64,000 bases of DNA from Duganella rivi (GTDB lineage: Bacteria > Pseudomonadota > Gammaproteobacteria > Burkholderiales > Burkholderiaceae_D), in assembly GCF_009857435.1 (NCBI RefSeq), contig NZ_WWCK01000005.1, positions 372,001 to 436,000 on the forward strand, in the 5' to 3' direction. The notes beneath the pieces are model-generated. The model was not told the origin of the DNA and did no database searches. It saw nothing but the letters and a program-made list of their open reading frames with translations. Shown piece after piece: positions 1-7,965 of this stretch. The translations under genes and the position numbers were made by a program. Within the stretch, counting starts at the first letter, position 1. Each line of letters begins with the position of its first letter.

Positions 1-1128
1 GGCAATCGGCTCATTCAATACAAGGCGCGGCTGCTCCAGCACCAGTTGCGCGACGCGCTGCTCGGCTGGCGTCAGCTCGTGCTGCAGGTGCTGCACGCGT
101 TCCATCAGCGTATTGGCGCCGCTGCGGCCGCGCAGGTGTTCGGACAAAATCGTCGCCACGCCGTAGAACGCAGGATTCGGCGTGGTGATGACGTAGGTTG
201 GAATCTCCGCCAGATAGCTGGTGAAACGGCCCTTGGCTTCAAAGCGCGCGCGGAACGGCGAGGTAGTGAACCAGTCCCCCAGGCGCGGCACAATGCCGCC
301 GCCGATGAACATGCCGCCGAACGCGCCCAGCGTCACGGCCAGGTTAGCGGTCGCGCCGCCCAGCATGGCGCAGAAGCATTCCAGCACTTCGAGGCACAGC
401 GGGTCTTTGTCGGTCAGCGCGCCGGAGATGATTTCTTGCGAGGTCAGGTCGCGCACCTGGCGGCCATTGCGCTTGGCGATGGCGCGGTAGATGATCTCCA
501 TGCCGGGGCCGGAGATCAGGCGCTCGGTCGAAACGTGCGACCAGGTTTGCCATGCGTATTGCAGGATGGCGTATTCGCGTTCGTCGGCCGGTGCGAAGTT
601 GGTGTGGCCACCCTCGGAACCCAGCGTGACGAAACCGTCGACAGTCGGAATCACGCCCGACACGCCGAGACCAGTGCCCGGCCCCAGCACGCCGATCACA
701 GAATTAGAAGCCGGCTTGCCGCCGCCGACCTGCATCAAGTCCGACGGCTTAAGGCCCGGCAGCGACATCGCCAGCGCGGTAAAGTCATTCACCACCAGCA
801 GCGTGTGCAGGCCGAGCGCGCGGCGCACTTCGTCGGTGGAGAATTCCCACGCGCGGTTAGTCATGCGCACGTAGTCGCCGCTGACCGGATTCGCTACCGC
901 CAGCGCGGCGTGATTGAGGTTGACGCCAGCATGGTCCGCAAGATAGGACCGCAGCATCGCCACGATATCAGGGAAATCGTCGCACTTCAGTACCCGTACT
1001 GCGCGGAACTCGCCGGGGGCGGTCTGCAAGGCGAAGCGGGCGTGGGTGGCGCCGATGTCGGCCAGCAGGCGCGGGCCGTCGGCAAAGGCGGTACGATTGA
1101 GTTTTTGATCCACTTCTGCTTGTTTCAT
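1..1128 (-). CDS. glk: Bifunctional glucokinase / RpiR-family regulator (3' end beyond window)
   Basis: The reading frame starts at ATG 1126-1128 on the minus strand and runs 376 codons to the window edge without a stop. Residues about 15-335 are a bacterial glucokinase: the phosphate-binding LLADIGATHARF near the N-terminus, the GVLGPGTGLGVS adenosine/phosphate segment, and EGGHTNFAP, which is typical of Glk. From about residue 340 the chain continues into LMERVQHLQHELTPAEQRVA, the start of an RpiR/HexR helix-turn-helix domain. Such Glk-RpiR fusions (about 620-640 aa, with a SIS sugar-phosphate domain at the C-terminus) are known in Burkholderia-type bacteria. The enzyme would phosphorylate glucose released from maltodextrins in the cytoplasm, while the fused domain should bind DNA. 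It lies downstream of the alpha-glucosidase on the same strand with a 95-bp gap. The SIS domain lies outside the window, so its presence is inferred. Confidence 0.93.
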   Translation of the reverse strand, partial: MKQAEVDQKLNRTAFADGPRLLADIGATHARFALQTAPGEFRAVRVLKCDDFPDIVAMLRSYLADHAGVNLNHAALAVANPVSGDYVRMTNRAWEFSTDEVRRALGLHTLLVVNDFTALAMSLPGLKPSDLMQVGGGKPASNSVIGVLGPGTGLGVSGVIPTVDGFVTLGSEGGHTNFAPADEREYAILQYAWQTWSHVSTERLISGPGMEIIYRAIAKRNGRQVRDLTSQEIISGALTDKDPLCLEVLECFCAMLGGATANLAVTLGAFGGMFIGGGIVPRLGDWFTTSPFRARFEAKGRFTSYLAEIPTYVITTPNPAFYGVATILSEHLRGRSGANTLMERVQHLQHELTPAEQRVAQLVLEQPRLVLNEPIA

Positions 1129-1183
1129 CGTCGGTTCAGTCAAAACAGTTGGCGGAAGCATACCTGAAATACGTGGTGTTAAG

Positions 1184-1209
1184 AAGGAAACGACACATAT
1201 CGCTTCCTT
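1184..1209 (-). other. Intercistronic stem-loop between alpha-glucosidase and glucokinase genes
   Basis: An inverted repeat of 10-base arms with one mismatch (AAGGAAaCGA at 1184-1193, TCGcTTCCTT at 1200-1209) encloses a 6-base loop. It sits in the 95-bp gap between two co-directional minus-strand genes. There is no clean T-run after it, so it may be an RNA-processing or attenuating hairpin rather than a full terminator. Confidence 0.4.
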
Positions 1210-1223
1210 TCCTGCGCTGTTTT

Positions 1224-2861
1224 TTAGGCAGCGTAGCCGAACCACGCGCCGAAGGCTGGCAAGGTCACCTTGCCATTCGCCGCGCTGCCCGGCAGGCCGT
1301 AGCCTTGCAGCTGCTCGGCGCCTGCGCTTTGCGGCAGGTCCACGGTTTGCGCTTCGCCGGTCAGATTGAAGACGGCGAGGATGCTGCGCTCACCTGCCAG
1401 GTCGCGGCGCAGCGCCAGCACCTGGTCTTGGGTGTCGAAGAATTCGATATCGCCGCGCAGCAGCTGCGGGTGCTTGCGGCGCCACGCGATGAAGGCGCGG
1501 GTGAAGGCCAGCGACGATTCCTTGTCCTGTTCCTGCACCGAGGCCGCCTTGGCCAAGTGATCCGGCGACACCGGCAGCCATGGCTTGCCGGTGGTGAAGC
1601 CGCCATTGGCCTCGTTCGACCAGGCGATCGGCGTGCGGCAGCCATCGCGGCCTTTGAACTCCGGCCAGAAGGTGATGCCGTATGGGTCTTGCAGCAGTTC
1701 GAACGGCACGTCGGCTTCGGCAAACGCCAGCTCGTCGCCTTGGTACAGGCAAGGAGTGCCTTTTAGCGACAGCTGCATCGCCAGTACCAGCTTGGCAAAC
1801 GACTGCGGCGCAGTCGGGCCGCCCCAGCGCGACGCCACGCGCTGTACATCGTGATTACCGACCGACCACGAGGCCCAGCCGCCCTTCACGCGCGCCTCGA
1901 ACGCTTCCACCTGCTTGCGGATGTAATGCGAGGAGCACTGCGGCACCAACAGGTTGAAGCTGTACGCCATTTGCAGCTTGTCGCCGCCGGCGGTGTATTC
2001 CGCCATCACGGCCAGCGAATCATCGGCGCCAACTTCGCCGATCGACACGGCCTTGTATTCATCCAGCAGCGCGCGCAGTTTTTGCAGGAACGGCAGATTC
2101 TCTGGGCGAGTCTTGTCGTAGATGTGGGCCTGCATGCCGTATGGGTTCACGTCCGACACGGTGGCGGTGTCGCGCACGGTGGCCGGCGGATTGCTGCGCA
2201 GTTCCAGATCGTGGAAGTGGAAATTGCAGGCGTCCAGACGGATGCCATCCACGCCGCGCTCCAGCCAGAAACGCAGCGCATCAAGGTGCGCTTGCTGTAC
2301 TTCTGGATTGTGGAAGTTGAGCTGCGGCTGGCTCACAAGGAAGTTGTGCATGTAGTACTGCCGGCGGCGCGTATCCCACTGCCACGACGAACCACCAAAC
2401 ACCGACATCCAGTTATTCGGCGGATTGCCGTCCGGTGCAGGGTCAGACCAGACGTACCAGTCGGACTTAGGATTGTCGCGGCTGGAACGGCTCTCTTTAA
2501 ACCATGCGTGATCTTCCGCAGTGTGCGCCATGACCTGGTCGATCATGATCTTCAGGCCGAGGCTATGGGCTTTGGCGATCAACGTGTCGAAGTCGGCCAA
2601 AGTGCCGAACAGCGGATCGACGTCGCAGTAGTCGGAAATGTCGTAGCCGAAGTCCTTCATCGGCGATTTGAAGAACGGCGAAATCCAGACGATGTCCACG
2701 CCCAGCGATGCGATATAGTCCAGCTTTGCCGTAATCCCCGGCAGATCGCCGACGCCGTCGCCATTGCTATCCATGTAGCTGCGCGGGTAAACCTGGTAGA
2801 TGATCGCGTCGCGATACCAGTCTGGAGAGTGAGGCGAGACTTGAGTAAGTTGCTTAGTCAT
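1224..2861 (-). CDS. aglA: GH13 alpha-glucosidase, cytoplasmic
   Basis: A 545-residue GH13 enzyme with no signal peptide, expected to release glucose from short maltodextrins and maltose in the cytoplasm. The TIM-barrel motifs are in order: DWYRDAIIYQVYPRSY at the N-terminus, the nucleophile Asp210 in GIRLDACNF, the acid/base Glu276 in SIGEVG, and the transition-state Asp338 in VGNHDVQR. Length and motifs fit the AglA/oligo-1,6-glucosidase group. I chose the ATG at 2859-2861 because sequence similarity begins right after it; the longer frame to 2918 adds 19 residues unlike the family. It is divergent from the POT transporter gene and upstream of glucokinase, giving a hydrolyse-then-phosphorylate pair. 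Confidence 0.93.
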   Translation of the reverse strand: MTKQLTQVSPHSPDWYRDAIIYQVYPRSYMDSNGDGVGDLPGITAKLDYIASLGVDIVWISPFFKSPMKDFGYDISDYCDVDPLFGTLADFDTLIAKAHSLGLKIMIDQVMAHTAEDHAWFKESRSSRDNPKSDWYVWSDPAPDGNPPNNWMSVFGGSSWQWDTRRRQYYMHNFLVSQPQLNFHNPEVQQAHLDALRFWLERGVDGIRLDACNFHFHDLELRSNPPATVRDTATVSDVNPYGMQAHIYDKTRPENLPFLQKLRALLDEYKAVSIGEVGADDSLAVMAEYTAGGDKLQMAYSFNLLVPQCSSHYIRKQVEAFEARVKGGWASWSVGNHDVQRVASRWGGPTAPQSFAKLVLAMQLSLKGTPCLYQGDELAFAEADVPFELLQDPYGITFWPEFKGRDGCRTPIAWSNEANGGFTTGKPWLPVSPDHLAKAASVQEQDKESSLAFTRAFIAWRRKHPQLLRGDIEFFDTQDQVLALRRDLAGERSILAVFNLTGEAQTVDLPQSAGAEQLQGYGLPGSAANGKVTLPAFGAWFGYAA

Positions 2862-2948
2862 AAGAGAATCCGGGGTTGGCTGTCTGGTGGGATTATTTTT
2901 GTAGAGAATATACATCACGAAAACAGATTTTTCAATCGGAGACCAGCT

Positions 2949-2973
2949 TAACGATTATCACAAATAACCGTTA
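2949..2973. promoter_or_regulatory. Imperfect 25-bp palindrome upstream of the alpha-glucosidase gene
   Basis: TAACG at 2949-2953 is mirrored by CGTTA at 2969-2973, with inner TAT/ATA arms around a CACAA centre. It lies in the 194-bp divergent region between the alpha-glucosidase and POT genes. It could be an operator; no family assignment is possible. Confidence 0.3.
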
Positions 2974-3022
2974 AAAAACATAAACTTAGGCATTTCCACA
3001 GGAATACCTCGGATAAAAAATA

Positions 3023-3035
3023 GTAGTCAAACTAC
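3023..3035. promoter_or_regulatory. Operator GTAGT-CAA-ACTAC upstream of POT transporter
   Basis: A perfect 5+5 inverted repeat with a 3-base centre, 20 bp before the GTG start at 3056. It is one of nine similar sites in this region and matches the HexR/RpiR core GTARTWWWAYTAC except for the first centre base. A further ACTAC half-site follows at 3038-3042. Confidence 0.6.
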
Positions 3036-3055
3036 ACACTACAGGAGTAAATATA

Positions 3056-4639
3056 GTGAGCAACGAAGTCAGTACAGCCGGCAACGGGCCTATGCCCCGG
3101 CAAATTCCCTACATCATCGCCAACGAAGGCTGCGAGCGTTTCAGCTTCTACGGCATGCGCAACATCCTGACGCCGTTCCTGCTCAGTACCCTGCTGTTAT
3201 TCATTCCGATCGGCGACCGCACCACGGAAGCCAAGCACGTTTTCCACACTTTTGTGATCGGCGTGTACTTCTTCCCGCTGCTGGGCGGCTGGATTGCCGA
3301 CCGTTTCTGGGGCAAGTACAAGACGGTTTTCTGGTTTAGCCTGATCTACGTGGCGGGCCATGCCTGCCTTGCGATTTTTGAGCACGACCTGGCCGGCTTC
3401 TACACCGGCCTCGCGCTGATCGCGTTTGGTTCGGGCGGCATCAAGCCGCTGGTAGTGGCGTTTGTCGGCGACCAGTTCGACCAGACCAACAAGAACCGCG
3501 CCAAGGTGGTGTTTGACGCCTTCTACTGGATCATCAACTTCGGCTCCTTCTTTGCTTCGCTGCTGATGCCGGTGTTCTTGCGCGACTACGGCCCGGCCGT
3601 GGCGTTTGGCATTCCGGGCATCTTGATGGCGATTGCGACGGTCGTGTTCTGGGCCGGCCGCAAAAAATATGTGCACGTGCCGCCGGCTGCGCCGAATCCC
3701 GATTCATTCAGCAGCGTGGCGCGCACTGCCCTGTTGGCGCGCGCAGAAGGCCAATCGCGTCCGGGCCTGACGGTGGCTGGCGCAGGTGCCGTCGGCGCGG
3801 TGATCTCGCTGTGCATGACGCCATCGTGGGGCTTCGTGATTGCCGCTTGCACGGCGCTGGTGCTGGTGCTGGCGTTTGGCGGCATCGGCGTATCGATGCA
3901 GCTGGAACGCGCGCGCGGCAAACATACCGATGCGGCGGTCGAAGGCGTGCGCGCCGTGCTGCGCATCCTGATCGTGTTCGCAATGATTACGCCGTTCTGG
4001 TCTCTGTTCGACCAGAAGGCGTCGACGTGGATCGTGCAGGCCAACTCGATGGACAGCCCGCTACTGTCGATCTTCGGCTGGGAATTCAAACTGCTGCCGG
4101 CGCAAATGCAGGCAGTGAATCCGATCCTGGTGATGCTGCTGATCCCATTTAATAACCTGGCGCTGTTCCCGCTGATGCGCATGATCGGCATCACGCCAAC
4201 GCCGCTGCGCCGCATGGGCATGGGCATCGCCTTCTCGGCGTCGTCGTGGGTGGTGATCGGCATGATCCAGTTGTGGATGGATGGTGGTGATCACGTCTCG
4301 ATCCTGTGGCAGCTGCTGCCGTATGCGCTGCTGACCTTGGGCGAAGTGCTGGTCTCCGCGACCGGCCTGGAATTCGCGTACAGCCAAGCGCCAGCCGCGA
4401 TGAAAGGCATCATCCTGAGCTTCTGGTATCTGGCCGTTACCGTCGGCAACCTGTGGGTGCTGATCGTGAACGCGGGCGTGAAGAATGACGTAGTGAGCGG
4501 CTGGATTGCCGGCAGCGGATTGAGTCCGATCGCCTTCCAGATGTTCTTCTTCGCCGCCTTCGCCGCAGTCGTCGCCGCCTTGTTCGCCCTCTACGCCCTG
4601 CGTTACAAGATGGTCGACAATTACCGCAAAACTGCATAG
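3056..4639 (+). CDS. POT/PTR2-family MFS transporter
   Basis: A 527-residue, 12-14-helix inner-membrane protein of the proton-dependent oligopeptide transporter family. The family signature ExxERFxYYGxR appears as EGCERFSFYGMR at residues about 23-34. A GDQFD motif in FVGDQFDQ and an FYWIINFGSF segment are also typical. Bacterial POTs normally import di- and tripeptides, but the family also includes nitrate and glucosinolate carriers. It is divergent from a maltodextrin alpha-glucosidase and carries the shared operator just before its start, which suggests control with the starch genes and raises the question of its substrate. The GTG start has an AGGAG ribosome-binding site at 3043-3047, 8 bp away. 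Family assignment is firm; substrate is unknown. Confidence 0.9.
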   Translation: MSNEVSTAGNGPMPRQIPYIIANEGCERFSFYGMRNILTPFLLSTLLLFIPIGDRTTEAKHVFHTFVIGVYFFPLLGGWIADRFWGKYKTVFWFSLIYVAGHACLAIFEHDLAGFYTGLALIAFGSGGIKPLVVAFVGDQFDQTNKNRAKVVFDAFYWIINFGSFFASLLMPVFLRDYGPAVAFGIPGILMAIATVVFWAGRKKYVHVPPAAPNPDSFSSVARTALLARAEGQSRPGLTVAGAGAVGAVISLCMTPSWGFVIAACTALVLVLAFGGIGVSMQLERARGKHTDAAVEGVRAVLRILIVFAMITPFWSLFDQKASTWIVQANSMDSPLLSIFGWEFKLLPAQMQAVNPILVMLLIPFNNLALFPLMRMIGITPTPLRRMGMGIAFSASSWVVIGMIQLWMDGGDHVSILWQLLPYALLTLGEVLVSATGLEFAYSQAPAAMKGIILSFWYLAVTVGNLWVLIVNAGVKNDVVSGWIAGSGLSPIAFQMFFFAAFAAVVAALFALYALRYKMVDNYRKTA

Positions 4640-4677
4640 CCATAGCTCGATTGAGACGCGCCGCCAACCCAAAAGGC

Positions 4678-4707
4678 AGGGTCTGACCCCGTACGGGGTC
4701 AGACCCT
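4678..4707. repeat. GGGTCTGACCCC palindromic repeat, copy 1
   Basis: A perfect 30-bp palindrome: 13-base arm AGGGTCTGACCCC, centre GTAC, mirrored arm. It is followed by a GCCGCAGTGCGGGT tail that is also found after copies 2 (10311-10340) and 3 (49029-49058), with some variation in copy 3. It lies downstream of the POT gene and can fold as a hairpin. The form is that of a REP-type element. Confidence 0.8.
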
Positions 4708-4801
4708 TAGTCGCCGCAGTGCGGGTTTAGCAATTCCCGCGTACTCAGCAGAAAAAGCCGAACCGGAACCCGCTTGGTTTTCGCCTTGCGGGGCAAACAT
4801 C

Positions 4802-4814
4802 GTATCAAAACTAC
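4802..4814. promoter_or_regulatory. Operator variant GTATC-AAA-ACTAC, distal site of pullulanase
   Basis: A variant of the shared 13-bp operator with an intact right half. It is 91 bp upstream of the pullulanase start. The rest of the 266-bp gap holds repeat copy 1 and a second operator variant at 4865-4877. Confidence 0.4.
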
Positions 4815-4864
4815 AGATTCTGGAGTACCATAACCGCCAAATTCAGGGGTAAATTGCGGATTTT

Positions 4865-4877
4865 GTAATCGCACTAC
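4865..4877. promoter_or_regulatory. Operator variant GTAAT-CGC-ACTAC, proximal site of pullulanase
   Basis: The outer bases fit GTART-N3-AYTAC. It ends 28 bp before the ATG at 4906, a placement like the proximal sites before the POT, GH13 and MFS genes. Confidence 0.45.
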
Positions 4878-4905
4878 CTAAACTAGCGGTTTTGGGAGAC
4901 AGAAT

Positions 4906-7614
4906 ATGAGTAGTAAGTGCTTGGCGTTGGTTGGCCTGGGGAGCGCGTTGGCGCTTGGTTGTGTGACGGCTTCGGCGGCGCCGGTCATCGCGGATTGCGA
5001 TGCGGCGTTTGCTACGACGCTGAACGCTGCGCCGGCCACCGATGCGCGTGCTTACTGGCTCAATCGCCAGCTGATTAAGTGGCCGGGCGCGGACGCTGGC
5101 GGCGGTGTGTTCAAGCTTTACTACTCGGCTACCGCGCAACTGCGCGCCGCTCCCGGTGCGCGCGTAAGCGGCGCTGATGGTGCGATCGCGTTGTCGCGCT
5201 CTGATGACAGCACGCCGGAACGCTTTAAGTTTGTCGGCAATGGCCCGGTATTGGCCGTGGTGGCAGCCGATACGGCGCGCGTTCCCGCCGCGCTGCGACA
5301 GCAAGCACTGATCGTACTGGAAGCCGAAGACGGCACGGTACGCGATGCCACCTCGCTGCAACTCGCCGGCGCGCTGGATGACATCTACGCCAGCGCCGCC
5401 AAGTCCGATGATCTCGGCGTCACCGTCGGCCCACGCGACGCAAGTTTCAAGCTGTGGGCGCCGACAGCGCAAAATGTAGCGCTGTGCACCTACGCCAGCG
5501 GCAGCAGCAAAGCCACCGCCATCACGCCGATGACACGCGATGACGCCACCGGCATCTGGTCTGCGCGCGCCGGCAAAGATGGGCAGTACTATCAATACCT
5601 GGTGGACGTGGTCGCGCCAAACGCGGGCCTCGTGCGCAATCTGGTCACCGATCCTTATTCCGTCAGCCTGACCACGGACTCGAAGCGCAGCTACATTGCA
5701 GACCTCAACGCCGCCAAGCTGAAACCGGCCGGCTGGGACAAGACGCCATCGCCTAAAAAGGTCGCCGCGCAAACCGATATGACGGTGTACGAACTGCACG
5801 TGCGAGACTTCTCAATCAACGACAGCACGGTCAGCACTGCGCATCGCGGCAAGTACGCCGCGTTCACCGAAACCAAATCGAACGGCATGAAGCACCTGGC
5901 TGCGCTGAGCAAGGCCGGCATGACCGACATCCACCTGCTGCCCGTCTACGATATCGGCAGCGTGCCGGAACAAGGCTGCGTCACGCCAAATATCGCAGCA
6001 GCTGCGCCGGACAGCGAAGAACAGCAAGCTGCAGTCACCAAGGTCAAGGCCCAAGACTGCTACAACTGGGGCTACGACCCATTCCACTACAACGCCCCTG
6101 AAGGCAGCTACAGCACCGATCCGGCCGACGGCGCCAAGCGCATCGTCGAATTCCGCCAGATGGTGCAGGCGCTGCACAAGGCCGGCCTGCGTGTCGGCAT
6201 GGACGTGGTCTACAACCACACCTTCATCGCCGGCCAGCACGAGAAGTCGGTGCTCGACCGCGTGGTGCCCGGCTACTACCACCGCCTAAATGCCAAAGGC
6301 GAGATCGAACGCTCCACCTGCTGCGACAACACCGCCACCGAAAACCTCATGATGGGTAAGCTGATGGTGGATTCTGTCACCCTGTGGACTAAGCAATACA
6401 AGATCGACTCCTTCCGCTTTGACTTGATGGGCCACCAGCCGCGCGCGGCGATGGAGCAAATCCAGGCCCGCGTCGGCAAGCACATTAACCTGATCGGCGA
6501 AGGCTGGAACTTCGGCGAAGTGGCCGACGGCGCGCGCTTCGTCCAAGCCTCGCAACTGTCGCTGAACGGCAGCGGCATCGGCACCTTTAGCGACCGCGCG
6601 CGCGACGCCGTGCGTGGCGGTGGAGCCGGCGACAGCGGCGCGCAACTCATCACGCAGCAAGGCTACATCAATGGCCTGGTCTACGACGCCAACGAACAGG
6701 CAGGCCAGCGCCCGCCAGCAGACCTGCTGCGCGCATCGCATATGGTAAAAGTGGGCCTTGCAGGCACCATCCGCAGCTATCCGCTGACCACCGCCGACGG
6801 ACACACCGTCGCGCTGCAAGACATCGTCTACGGCGGCAACCAGCCGGCCGGCTACGCCAGCGAACCGGGTGAAACCGTCAACTACGTCGAGAACCACGAC
6901 AACCAAACCCTGTACGACATCAACGCCTTCAAGCTGCCGCAAGGCACCACCGCGCATGAACGCGCGCAAGTGCAAATGCTGGGCGCTGCCATCAACGCCT
7001 TCAGCCAAGGCGTGGCTTACTTCCACGCGGGCTTTGACATCCTGCGTTCCAAGTCGCTGGACCGCAACAGCTTTGAATCGGGCGACTGGTTCAATCGTCT
7101 CGACTGGAGCTACCAGGACAACTACTACGGCAGCGGCCTGCCGCCGGCGGAAGACAACGGCAAAGACTACGCCCTGATCAAGCCACTGCTGCGCAACGCG
7201 AACATCAAGCCTGCACCGGCGGACATCGCGTACGCGCGCGACGCCTTCCGCGACCTGCTGGCCATCCGCTCCAGCAGCACCTTGTTCCGCCTGCGTACCT
7301 CGGACGACATCAAGCAGCGCCTGCGTTTCTTCAACACCGGCCCGGCGCAAGTGCCGACCGTGATCGCCGCCCACATCGACGGCAAGGGCTATCAAGGCGC
7401 GCGCTTCAAGTCGATCACTTACCTGATCAACGTGGACAAAAAAGCGCAGCAGATCACCGTGGCCGAAGAAAAAAACCGCAACTACCAGCTGCATCCAGTC
7501 CACACCCGCATGACCGCAGCGGACAAACGCGTGGCCTCGGAAGCCAAGTACGATAAATCCACCGGAACCTACACCATCCCTGCACGCAGCGCGGTCGTTT
7601 TCGTTGAAAATTAA
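4906..7614 (+). CDS. pulA: Secreted pullulanase-type GH13 (alpha-1,6-glucosidase)
   Basis: A 902-residue exported debranching enzyme that cleaves alpha-1,6 links of pullulan, amylopectin and limit dextrins. An N-terminal signal sequence (about 25 residues) ends either at ASA-A, or at an LALGC that is a weak lipobox, so soluble periplasmic versus lipoprotein fate is open. A pullulanase N-terminal domain (ARAYWLNRQLIKWP) is followed by a CBM48-like domain (FKLWAPTAQNVALC, about residue 180). Then comes the type-I pullulanase signature YNWGYDP and the GH13 triad: Asp506 in FRFDLMG, Glu532 in LIGEGWN and Asp665 in VENHDNQ. Two operator variants precede it. It heads an operon with a PKD lipoprotein 3 bp downstream and a GH92 gene. 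Confidence 0.94.
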   Translation: MSSKCLALVGLGSALALGCVTASAAPVIADCDAAFATTLNAAPATDARAYWLNRQLIKWPGADAGGGVFKLYYSATAQLRAAPGARVSGADGAIALSRSDDSTPERFKFVGNGPVLAVVAADTARVPAALRQQALIVLEAEDGTVRDATSLQLAGALDDIYASAAKSDDLGVTVGPRDASFKLWAPTAQNVALCTYASGSSKATAITPMTRDDATGIWSARAGKDGQYYQYLVDVVAPNAGLVRNLVTDPYSVSLTTDSKRSYIADLNAAKLKPAGWDKTPSPKKVAAQTDMTVYELHVRDFSINDSTVSTAHRGKYAAFTETKSNGMKHLAALSKAGMTDIHLLPVYDIGSVPEQGCVTPNIAAAAPDSEEQQAAVTKVKAQDCYNWGYDPFHYNAPEGSYSTDPADGAKRIVEFRQMVQALHKAGLRVGMDVVYNHTFIAGQHEKSVLDRVVPGYYHRLNAKGEIERSTCCDNTATENLMMGKLMVDSVTLWTKQYKIDSFRFDLMGHQPRAAMEQIQARVGKHINLIGEGWNFGEVADGARFVQASQLSLNGSGIGTFSDRARDAVRGGGAGDSGAQLITQQGYINGLVYDANEQAGQRPPADLLRASHMVKVGLAGTIRSYPLTTADGHTVALQDIVYGGNQPAGYASEPGETVNYVENHDNQTLYDINAFKLPQGTTAHERAQVQMLGAAINAFSQGVAYFHAGFDILRSKSLDRNSFESGDWFNRLDWSYQDNYYGSGLPPAEDNGKDYALIKPLLRNANIKPAPADIAYARDAFRDLLAIRSSSTLFRLRTSDDIKQRLRFFNTGPAQVPTVIAAHIDGKGYQGARFKSITYLINVDKKAQQITVAEEKNRNYQLHPVHTRMTAADKRVASEAKYDKSTGTYTIPARSAVVFVEN

Positions 7615-7617
7615 TGG

Positions 7618-7962
7618 ATGCGAAAAACATCCATCCTGATCCTGCTTCTACTTAGCGCGTGCGGCGGTAACTACACGCCCCAAGCCAATCGCGCGCCGGT
7701 GGCCGATGCCGGCCCGCCCCAAACCGTGGCCGCCGGCAGCGCGATCAAGCTGGCCGGCAGCGGCACGGATGCGGATCAGGACATCGTCCTCTTTTCATGG
7801 ACGCTGGCCAAACCGGCAGGCAGCAGCGCGACCCTGCTAAACTACCACGTCGCCACACCGACGTTTTTCGCCGACCTGCCGGGAACCTATGTCGCCACCT
7901 TGGTTGTCAATGACGGAAAGCTCGATAGCGCGCCTTCTTCCGTCACCATCACAGCCAACTAG
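7618..7962 (+). CDS. Small PKD-domain lipoprotein
   Basis: A 114-residue lipoprotein. The signal peptide ends in a good lipobox, LLSAC, with the lipidated Cys at residue 15. The remainder is a single PKD/Ig-like fold: APVADAGPPQTVAAGSAIKL, then SWTLAKPAGS and the TYVATLVVNDG strand that ends PKD domains. Such domains bind sugars or proteins and have no catalysis. The start is 3 bp after the pullulanase stop and its stop is 3 bp before the GH92 start, so the three genes are probably translationally coupled. A plausible role is a surface or periplasmic accessory that holds polysaccharide or the pullulanase. That role is an inference. Confidence 0.85.
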   Translation: MRKTSILILLLLSACGGNYTPQANRAPVADAGPPQTVAAGSAIKLAGSGTDADQDIVLFSWTLAKPAGSSATLLNYHVATPTFFADLPGTYVATLVVNDGKLDSAPSSVTITAN

Positions 7963-7965
7963 GAC

